A stretch of 10,497 bases of DNA from Pseudobdellovibrionaceae bacterium (GTDB taxonomy: Bacteria; Bdellovibrionota; Bdellovibrionia; Bdellovibrionales; JAMPXM01): contig JAEUWE010000388.1 in the NCBI GenBank assembly GCA_016791465.1, forward strand, positions 1 to 10,497, read 5' to 3'. The translations under genes and the position numbers were made by a program. Of the stretch, positions 1-5,620 are shown one piece after another. The notes below the pieces were generated by a model. It searched no databases. It was not told the origin of the DNA and saw nothing but the letters and a program-made list of their open reading frames with translations. The first letter of the stretch is position 1. The number at the start of each line of letters is the position of its first letter.

Positions 1-398
1 TGGGTCTTGAGGCACCGATGCTCAAGTGGACCGATACCCGAATTGTTCTTGGGGCGGGAATTGGCGTTGCGGCGGTCTCTCTTGATCAAGAGTATCGAAT
101 GACGGCGGCGGGGACGACGGCATTGGGTGTTGGGAATTACACGGAAAAAGCGAGCGGGACCGCAACGGCATGGCGGGCTTACGTCGGTGGTGAGACGCAT
201 TTGGTGGACACGACGACCATCAATTGTGAAATCGGATACCGCTCACTCAAGGTGGGCTCTCTTCAAAGCACGAAAGACACGGTGGCGATCACCGGGACGC
301 AGACGCAGGGGACAGAACTGCTCAATAGCGACGGCACCGCCAGGGCCTTTGATCTCGGTGGCGCCTATCTCTCGATTCTTTTTCGATTTTACCTATAA
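1..398 (+). CDS. Outer-membrane beta-barrel protein, C-terminal part (5' end outside window)
   Basis: The reading frame is open from the left edge (first full codon at base 3), so the ATG at 18 is probably an internal Met and only the C-terminal 130 or so residues are visible. These residues alternate polar and hydrophobic positions in several stretches (RIVLGAGIGVAAVSL, TAWRAYVGGETHLV, TINCEIGYRSLKVG, AYLSILFRFYL), separated by Gly/Thr/Ser-rich loops, as in the strands and loops of an outer-membrane barrel. The chain ends in FRFYL: aromatic residues sit near the end, but the last residue is Leu, not the usual Phe or Trp. No family can be named from this piece. The next gene begins 70 bp downstream on the same strand and could be co-transcribed. 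Barrel fold: moderately sure. Function: unknown. Confidence 0.6.
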   Translation, partial: GLEAPMLKWTDTRIVLGAGIGVAAVSLDQEYRMTAAGTTALGVGNYTEKASGTATAWRAYVGGETHLVDTTTINCEIGYRSLKVGSLQSTKDTVAITGTQTQGTELLNSDGTARAFDLGGAYLSILFRFYL

Positions 399-468
399 GA
401 CTTGAAAGCCTTTCCGGGGTGGGCCTTCTGGTCGATTGCTCTGGAATCAATTTGTGAAATGCCGGAAT

Positions 469-1485
469 ATGCTGCGCATGCGCGATATTCAAATGGCTTT
501 CCTCATTCTCCTTTTGAACCTGATGGTCTTAGCTCCGAGTGGCGCGCAAGCGACGGTGGTGAAGGGTGCTCTCTGTCGCGATCTTTTTCGATCCGAACGA
601 GTGGCATCAGCACTGGTCAAAGGGCATCTCGAAGTCTCGGGTCGTCGCGTCTACTTTGAGTACATTCCTGCTCAAGAAGGAAAGCCCACAGCGCTTCTTT
701 TCAATGGACTGTTGGTTCCGATGACGGAATTCATCCAGTTTAAGAAAGAGTTTTTGGCGCGTGCCGATGGTGAAGGTGTTTTAATTTTTGCCTACAGTTC
801 ACAATTTGATTCGATGGCCGGAGCACCGGCTCCAAGGGCCAAGGTGGAACGTGCTTCGCTTCGTGACTACGCCGAACAAGCGGAGGCGTTGGTAAGGCAT
901 CTTACAATCAAGGGCCCCATTGTTCCGGTTGGTTTTTCATACGGTTCGGCTCCAGTTACGGAGTACGTCGAACCAAATCGCGTTCGCGCTCAGATTCGCG
1001 ATGTCGTTTTTATCGCACCTCTTGTTTTTCCCGGTGAGGCCTCACCACCGGGTGTAGCGGCGGCGATGCAGGCGACTGAAGCCGCCCTGGCATGGAATCC
1101 GTTAGGCGGCATGTGGATGTCTCAGATGCGCGAGCAAGGTGCACGTACAGTTGCAGAAAACCTTGTTGGCAATTACATGAAGACCGATGTCTTGCCAGAT
1201 GGTGTCGCGGCTGCCGATGTTGAATCAGGACTAACGGAAATGATTCGTGCGGCTGACGAATTTAATTTAGCTGAAGCGGAGCTTCCGAAAGATGTAACAG
1301 TTCACTTCATTCTTGCGGGTCAAGAGGATCCTGGTCGTCGACGCAGCCAAGATGAGGCCGTTGCTCATTTTGAAAAATCAAATCCGGTCAAGGTGACCGT
1401 GGTCGAGGACAGTGTGCATCCGCTGATCGGTGCCAAACCAAAAGCGGCAGCCGATGCGATTCTCAAGGCGATGCGCCGTCGGTAG
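469..1485 (+). CDS. Exported alpha/beta hydrolase
   Basis: A 338-residue protein with an N-terminal signal peptide: basic MLRMR, a hydrophobic run AFLILLLNLMVLAP, and a likely signal peptidase I site after SGAQA near residue 28. The mature part shows the alpha/beta-hydrolase layout: LLFNGLLVPM, where the oxyanion loop is expected; nucleophile elbow GFSYG with Ser157; LAGQED with likely acid Asp287; DSVHP with likely base His317. It is therefore probably an esterase, lipase or peptidase-like enzyme acting in the periplasm or outside the cell; the substrate cannot be told. The frame extends to a TTG at 436, but ATG 469 places the charged residues directly before the hydrophobic core as a normal signal peptide; ATG 478 is also possible. 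No strong ribosome binding site is visible. Its stop lies 5 bp from the stop of the convergent pseudogene. Confidence 0.75.
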   Translation: MLRMRDIQMAFLILLLNLMVLAPSGAQATVVKGALCRDLFRSERVASALVKGHLEVSGRRVYFEYIPAQEGKPTALLFNGLLVPMTEFIQFKKEFLARADGEGVLIFAYSSQFDSMAGAPAPRAKVERASLRDYAEQAEALVRHLTIKGPIVPVGFSYGSAPVTEYVEPNRVRAQIRDVVFIAPLVFPGEASPPGVAAAMQATEAALAWNPLGGMWMSQMREQGARTVAENLVGNYMKTDVLPDGVAAADVESGLTEMIRAADEFNLAEAELPKDVTVHFILAGQEDPGRRRSQDEAVAHFEKSNPVKVTVVEDSVHPLIGAKPKAAADAILKAMRRR

Positions 1486-1490
1486 TTGGG

Positions 1491-1923
1491 TTATGCGAGA
1501 CCAAAGAGTTCAGTCATTGCCTTTTGCCAATGTAGGGCTCTTGCAGAACCAAATGTTTGTTCAAGAGGGTCGCGAGAAAGAAGCCACTTTTCTGCACGAG
1601 AATCCACGTCGTAACCGAGCGTGTTTAGAGATGAGGCATCTTCCTCAGTTACTCATTCTTTTGATTTAATCTCAATAAACAAATTCTTCTGCCAATATTC
1701 GCGGGAACTTTTGCACTTCGTCGACAACTACACGTTTTTTCCGGTTTTCAGGTGAGTTGATGAGCGCTTCAAATCTGTGAGGCTCGAGCATCAAATCATC
1801 AAAAGTTTTTATATCCAGCGGATCAATATAGAGACTCTTGAACCAGGTTGTTCTGCCTGAACCTCTGGGTCCAAACAAGAAATAGCTGGTTATTTTCGAT
1901 GGCTTACATAATCTCTGGATCAT
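1491..1923 (-). pseudogene. Decayed AAA_14/DUF4143 family ATPase (internal deletion, frame change, nonsense codon)
   Basis: The N-terminal piece (1923 down to 1672) has 83 codons. It has the family start, a Walker A motif GPRGSGRTT, and a Walker B motif VVVDEVQKFP, then stops at TGA 1674-1672. From about base 1679 another minus frame reads FIEIKSKE, a TGA at 1655-1653, then VTEEDASSLNTLG and a C-terminal tail ending ALHWQKAMTELFGLA, with TAA at 1493-1491. EIKSK followed by VTEED, and a tail of the form xxLxWxxAMxxLFG, are what I expect at the end of DUF4143 proteins, where the E-x-K belongs to a PD-(D/E)xK-like fold. The piece from the end of the ATPase core to the last nuclease motif is missing, about 240-250 codons judged by the intact neighbour. 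The gene is therefore dead as a full-length protein. An 83-residue Walker fragment could still be made, because the promoter looks intact. Confidence 0.75.
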
Positions 1924-1930
1924 AATCAGA

Positions 1931-1960
1931 ATTTTAACGCTATTTTCTGATCGACATCAA
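1931..1960 (-). promoter_or_regulatory. Promoter of the decayed ATPase gene, near-leaderless
   Basis: On the minus strand, TTGATG (1960-1955) is followed after 18 bp by TAAAAT (1936-1931), which matches the sigma-70 -10 consensus at five of six positions. Only 7 nt separate the -10 box from ATG 1923, so transcription should begin at or one base before the start codon. The promoter survives although the gene is broken. Confidence 0.45.
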
Positions 1961-2054
1961 CCAGACGAGTTTGCTGGCGCATCAGCGACGTGTCTTTGAG
2001 AAACTGTACAGAGTATTTCGATTGCCGCCGAAGTATGGAGTAAAATTCAGTTGA
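1938..2054 (+). pseudogene. Possible relic of a second DUF4143-type sequence
   Basis: After a TAA at 1935-1937, the plus strand reads 38 codons to TGA 2052-2054 with no good start codon. Two parts look familiar: DINQTSLLA, like the helix-turn-helix segment of DUF4143 proteins that often reads NQTT/S-L, and VFEKLYRVFRLPPKYG, which lines up with the corresponding stretch ILESLYYCYRISPYG of the intact ATPase downstream. The segment between the helix-turn-helix and VFEKLY seems shortened. It is read in the direction opposite to the pseudogene at 1491-1923, so it is not simply that gene's missing middle unless an inversion occurred. Its last codons form the left arm of the 42-bp palindrome. The call rests on a short visual match and may be wrong. 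Confidence 0.35.
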
Positions 2055-2073
2055 CTGAATTTTACTCCATACT
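2032..2073. repeat. Perfect 42-bp palindrome (20-bp arms, 2-nt centre)
   Basis: The left half AGTATGGAGTAAAATTCAGT (2032-2051) is the exact reverse complement of 2054-2073, with TG (2052-2053) at the centre. The arms are AT-rich, and the right arm is not followed by a T-tract, so an intrinsic terminator is unlikely. The centre holds the TTGACT -35 hexamer of the gene starting at 2087, and the right arm covers the spacer and the first base of the -10 box, as an operator would. Alternatives are a cruciform or recombination site, or a scar of inverted duplication. Confidence 0.85.
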
Positions 2074-2078
2074 AAAGT
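2051..2078 (+). promoter_or_regulatory. Promoter of the intact AAA_14/DUF4143 ATPase
   Basis: TTGACT (2051-2056) and TAAAGT (2073-2078) are spaced by 16 bp and lie just before ATG 2087, predicting a leader of only 0-2 nt. No Shine-Dalgarno sequence is present. The promoter is embedded in the palindrome, so a dimeric regulator bound there would block RNA polymerase directly (inference). Confidence 0.4.
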
Positions 2079-2086
2079 TCAGTCAT

Positions 2087-3214
2087 ATGAATATTGATCG
2101 GTATCTTCATTCGCAGATTCGAGACGATCTCACCGAAAAAATGGTCTTTATTGGCGGTCCACGGCAGGTTGGTAAAACGACTCTGGCCAAGGCATTTATT
2201 CAGAAGCCCGAGCAGTATATGAATTGGGATTTGGGTACGGATAAGCGACTTATTCTCACGAATCAAATTAACCCAAAGCTTGGGCTCATCGTTCTGGACG
2301 AGATTCATAAATTCAAAAAATGGCGGGGCCTACTCAAGGGATACTACGACAAGTATTCGCCTGACCTGAACTTCATCGTCACGGGCTCGGCAAGACTCGA
2401 TCATTTTCGCAAAGGGGGAGATTCGCTCGTCGGGCGATATCACTACCTGCGACTTCATCCTTTGAGCCTTGGTGAGATTGGTCGATCTGCCACGCAAAGT
2501 GATTTTGAGACACTTCTGACTTTCGGGGGCTTTCCTGAGCCGTTTCTCAAGCAAAGCACCACTCATCTCAATCGCTGGCAGCGCGAGCGCGTCGGGCGCG
2601 TCATCACTCAAGACTTACGCGATCTTGAAACGGTCAAGGATGTGTCAATGATTGAGCTGCTGGCGGAGTCGCTCAAGGAGCGGGTTGCGTCGCCTCTTTC
2701 GATCAAAAGTTTGCAGGAGGATCTTGAGGTTTCTCCTAACACTGTTGATCGCTGGATTCAAATTCTCGAATCTCTTTACTATTGCTACCGCATTTCACCT
2801 TATGGGCCGACGAAAATAAAGGCAGTGAAAAAGACACGAAAGCTCTACCTTTGGGATTGGTCAGAACTCGACGACGCGGGTGCGCGATTCGAGAATTTCG
2901 TCGCAAGCCATCTCTTGAAGTTCTGTCACCATCAAGAGGACGCACTCGGACTCAAAACCGAGCTTCGCTATTTCAAAGATGTTGTTACTGGTCGTGAGAT
3001 CGATTTCATTGTTCTGCAGAAGAACAAACCGCTTTTCGCGGTCGAGTGCAAATCGGGCGATCGAGAGCTTTCAAAATCCCTCTCGCTCCTCGGTCGGAAA
3101 CTGAAGATACCCAGGCTCTATCAGGTGCATCGAGGAAAGAAAGACTACGGTCTTGAGAGCGAGGGCCGCGTTCTCCCGTTCACCACATTCTGTCGTGAGC
3201 TGGGTCTTCCGTAA
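2087..3214 (+). CDS. AAA_14 / DUF4143 ATP-binding protein
   Basis: An intact 375-residue member of the widespread two-domain family with an AAA_14 P-loop ATPase and a C-terminal DUF4143 region. Visible motifs: Walker A GGPRQVGKTT (23-32), Walker B LIVLDE (67-72), sensor-like VTGSARL (98-104), a helix-turn-helix-like stretch SIKSLQEDLEVSPNTVDRW (about 205-223), then a PD-(D/E)xK-like core with E269, D306 in REIDFIV and E320-x-K322 in VECKSG. All nuclease-type residues are present, so both ATP hydrolysis and a nuclease-like fold are plausible; the biological role of the family is not established. The start at ATG 2087 gives the typical opening MNIDRYLHSQI. The in-frame TTG at 2051 would add 12 residues encoded by the palindrome and is not favoured. 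There is no signal peptide or membrane segment, so it should be cytoplasmic. It stands alone, next to decayed relatives, and looks like an accessory gene. Confidence 0.85.
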   Translation: MNIDRYLHSQIRDDLTEKMVFIGGPRQVGKTTLAKAFIQKPEQYMNWDLGTDKRLILTNQINPKLGLIVLDEIHKFKKWRGLLKGYYDKYSPDLNFIVTGSARLDHFRKGGDSLVGRYHYLRLHPLSLGEIGRSATQSDFETLLTFGGFPEPFLKQSTTHLNRWQRERVGRVITQDLRDLETVKDVSMIELLAESLKERVASPLSIKSLQEDLEVSPNTVDRWIQILESLYYCYRISPYGPTKIKAVKKTRKLYLWDWSELDDAGARFENFVASHLLKFCHHQEDALGLKTELRYFKDVVTGREIDFIVLQKNKPLFAVECKSGDRELSKSLSLLGRKLKIPRLYQVHRGKKDYGLESEGRVLPFTTFCRELGLP

Positions 3215-3308
3215 GATGGCGGATGGAAGACTAGAATCGTTTTGGTGCGGTTTCCTGAACGCCCTACGGTCAGGAGACAAGTGTTATGAGCGTTATTTTT
3301 TCAATGGA

Positions 3309-3689
3309 CTAATCTCGAAATCCAAGGCCGGCTACGAACCAAACTGCAATTAGTCCAACCACGAATGCTAAAGAGAATATCGTGTAGTTACCGAGCCGAA
3401 TGCAAACAGCAAATGACACTGGAATCGTTATGAATAGGTCTTGAGGAAGAGATCGTTCCTCTGTTCCTTCAGCCGTTCTGAATCTTTCTTTGGAGAATCG
3501 AAAATGAAGGTAAGTCTCGACGCCGCCGTAGGCTAGGCCGAAGACTATCGCCATAACGACGATCGGATTTAGCCCAGTGAGAAACTCGAGCCAGTAAGCG
3601 ACTCCACTATAAAATGCCGTGACGACAATGGCCATGATTGCCAAGCCGCCTAAATTACCCCGTCCAAAAGCTTTCTGAATTCGAATCAT
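3309..3689 (-). CDS. Small integral membrane protein of unknown function
   Basis: A 126-residue hydrophobic protein that I do not recognise. Membrane segments are likely at about residues 13-33 (LGGLAIMAIVVTAFYSG), 41-61 (NPIVVMAIVFGLAYGG) and 101-121 (NYTIFSLAFVVGLIAVWFV). A weaker one is at about 83-98, so there are three or four passes. A basic and acidic loop (FRFSKERFRTAEGTEER, about residues 63-79) lies between the second and third. There is no signal peptide cleavage site and no catalytic motif. ATG 3689 is preceded in frame by a stop two codons upstream, so this start is well fixed. An AGGAG lies too far upstream (over 20 nt) to act as a ribosome binding site. The gene is monocistronic, convergent with the ATPase gene, and has its own strong promoter. 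Confidence 0.65.
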   Translation of the reverse strand: MIRIQKAFGRGNLGGLAIMAIVVTAFYSGVAYWLEFLTGLNPIVVMAIVFGLAYGGVETYLHFRFSKERFRTAEGTEERSLPQDLFITIPVSFAVCIRLGNYTIFSLAFVVGLIAVWFVAGLGFRD

Positions 3690-3695
3690 AGATCA

Positions 3696-3724
3696 ATCTT
3701 AGAATTTTTGCTCCTCTCGATCAA
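3696..3724 (-). promoter_or_regulatory. Sigma-70-like promoter for the small membrane protein, predicted leaderless
   Basis: On the minus strand, TTGATC (3724-3719), exactly 17 bp, then TAAGAT (3701-3696). Six nucleotides (3695-3690) separate the -10 box from ATG 3689, so the expected transcription start is the A of the start codon. This is the best promoter match in the window. Confidence 0.55.
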
Positions 3725-3805
3725 CAAAGGAATCTTGCTCGATTGCTTATTGATCCGAGAGTCAGTGCATTCTCGACACTCGTGCGACGAGCCCAAACCG
3801 AAAAC

Positions 3806-5572
3806 CTAATACAGCGAATCGATGAGCGTCTTGTAGCGCTCGTCGACGACTTTGCGTTTTACTTTGAGAGACGGTGTGAGTTCGCCGGACTCGATGGTGA
3901 AGTCCGAAGCGAGAACGGCGAAGTTCTTGATCGTCTCAAACGACGCGAGTTGCGAGTTGGCGTCGGCAATCGCGCGGCGGTAGAGGTCTTTGACCTTCGG
4001 GTGATCGGCAAGCTCTTCAGGTGCCGAGTAGGTGATCGCCTGATCTTTTGCCCAGCGTCCGAGGTGGTCGTGCGACATCGTCAGTAGAGCCACGACATAC
4101 TTTCGTTGATCTCCATGAATGTGCACATTCGAAACAAATGGCGAAAGCTTAACGAGGCCTTCGAGGCGCTGCGGTGCCACGTACTTGCCGCCGGCAGTCT
4201 TAATCAGGTCTTTTTTGCGATCGGTGATTTTCAAGTGACCAGCGTCGTCGAATTCGCCGATGTCACCGGTGTGAAACCAGCCATCAATAAGAACGGCATC
4301 GGTCGCGGCTTTATCGTTCAGATACTCGCGCATCACTTTCTTTGATTTGATCAGAACTTCGCCGTCGCCGGCGATCCGAACTTTGACGTCGCCAATGGGT
4401 TTTCCGACGGTACCAAAAGCGTAGTCAAAAGGTGTGTTCACACAAACGGCGGCCGTCGTTTCAGTGAGACCGTATCCTTCAAGGATGAGAATGCCGGCCG
4501 CGTGAAAGAACTCGGCGATCTCGCGACTAAGTGGGGCTCCACCGCAAACAGAGAATCGCAAGCGTCCGCCGAGCTTTTCTTTGATCGTGTCAAAGACAAG
4601 TTTGCGGGCGATCGCGTACTGAAGAGCGACATCAAGCGGAATTGCTTTTTTCTGTTGTTTGCAGAGGCTGACCTGTTTCCCAACGGCCAGAGCAAGATCG
4701 AAGGCTTTGCGACGAAGTGGCGAGATGTCGGCTTGAGCTTGAATGCCCGCATGAATCTTTTCGAAGATGCGAGGCACTGCAATCATGATTGTTGGCTTAA
4801 CTTCAACGAGATTGTTCTTCAACCGATCGATCGATTCAGCAAAGGCCATGGTGTAGCCGATGACCGCGTGTCCCCAGATTTCGATGCGACCTAGAACGTG
4901 AGCGAAGGGCAAGAATGTCAAAAGCGTGTCGTTTGAGTTTACGCCCATGAGAGGGAAAGCCTCGGTGACTTCGCTCATCGCTTGGACGTGGGTATGAACG
5001 ACACCGCGCGGTCTGCCGGTTGTACCTGAAGTATAAATCAGTGTGGCGATATCGTCTGCGCGAACTTCTGCAACGGCAAGATCGTAGAGGCTCGGCGATG
5101 CTTTGAGAGCATCGACGCCGCGCTTTTGGATCGAGTCAAGAGTCAGGAAGTCTTTGCTTTTTTCGGCATCGATTGAAATCAAGAGTTCGGGCGATCGAAG
5201 ATTTGGATCCCTCGGCAGGCGCGAGAGAATTTTGCCGTTATCAGCAATCAACGCCTTGGCGTGGGAGTCGTTTAGAATATAACCGACGTCTTCTGGCGTT
5301 GACGATGGGTACACTGGAACAGTGACAGCACCGAGCCCTAGGATAGCGAGATCGAGCGCGGCCCATTCTACGCAAGTGTGCGCCAGAATCGCAACGCGAT
5401 CGCCTTTGCGTATGCCGGAGGCTTGGAGGCCCGCTGCCAATTGCTGCACGAGGGTGAGGTAGTCACTCCAGGTTAGTTCATTCCACTGGCTTCCTTGTTT
5501 AAAGCGAAGCGCTGTTGAGTGTGGGTGTCGGCGAGCAGTTTCGATAAGTCGGTTTACGACGGTGTCAGCCAT
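3806..5572 (-). CDS. Long-chain fatty acid--CoA ligase (AMP-forming acyl-CoA synthetase)
   Basis: A 588-residue member of the AMP-forming (ANL) family, close in layout and length to the roughly 600-residue long-chain acyl-CoA synthetases (FadD15/FACL type). It should activate a fatty acid with ATP to an acyl-adenylate, then transfer the acyl group to CoA in the cytoplasm or at the inner membrane. Motifs in order: P-loop TSGTTGRPRG (181-190), FLPFAHVLGR (220-229), GYGLTETTA (366-374), adenosine-ribose Asp437 in GWFHTGDIG, hinge KITDRKKDLIKTAGGK (448-463), and the C-terminal TPSLKVKRK (566-574), where K570 is the likely adenylation lysine. The ATG at 5572 gives a normal N-terminus; no Shine-Dalgarno is visible. 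It starts 48 bp after the kinase stop on the same strand, so co-transcription is likely. The exact chain-length preference cannot be read from sequence. Confidence 0.92.
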   Translation of the reverse strand: MADTVVNRLIETARRHPHSTALRFKQGSQWNELTWSDYLTLVQQLAAGLQASGIRKGDRVAILAHTCVEWAALDLAILGLGAVTVPVYPSSTPEDVGYILNDSHAKALIADNGKILSRLPRDPNLRSPELLISIDAEKSKDFLTLDSIQKRGVDALKASPSLYDLAVAEVRADDIATLIYTSGTTGRPRGVVHTHVQAMSEVTEAFPLMGVNSNDTLLTFLPFAHVLGRIEIWGHAVIGYTMAFAESIDRLKNNLVEVKPTIMIAVPRIFEKIHAGIQAQADISPLRRKAFDLALAVGKQVSLCKQQKKAIPLDVALQYAIARKLVFDTIKEKLGGRLRFSVCGGAPLSREIAEFFHAAGILILEGYGLTETTAAVCVNTPFDYAFGTVGKPIGDVKVRIAGDGEVLIKSKKVMREYLNDKAATDAVLIDGWFHTGDIGEFDDAGHLKITDRKKDLIKTAGGKYVAPQRLEGLVKLSPFVSNVHIHGDQRKYVVALLTMSHDHLGRWAKDQAITYSAPEELADHPKVKDLYRRAIADANSQLASFETIKNFAVLASDFTIESGELTPSLKVKRKVVDERYKTLIDSLY

Positions 5573-5620
5573 GGCGACACTGTCTCAAAAAAAGTGAATA
5601 TTGTCACTGCGATGAAAGAG

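Noticed and set aside
436..468. TTG start for the hydrolase
   Set aside because: It would put 11 extra residues before the basic part of a complete signal peptide; ATG 469 explains the sequence better.
2051..2086. TTG start 12 codons upstream for the ATPase
   Set aside because: These codons are made of the palindrome and the promoter -10 region; ATG 2087 gives the usual family start MNIDRYLH.
1491..3214. Toxin-antitoxin or anti-phage system
   Set aside because: Only single ATPase genes of one family are present, with no partner toxin, methylase or effector; the family has no established defence role that I can cite.
3253..3275. TCCTGA/TCAGGA hairpin between the ATPase and membrane-protein genes as a terminator
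   Set aside because: The 6-bp arms have an 11-nt loop and no T-tract directly after the stem (a T6 run comes about 17 nt later), too weak to call.
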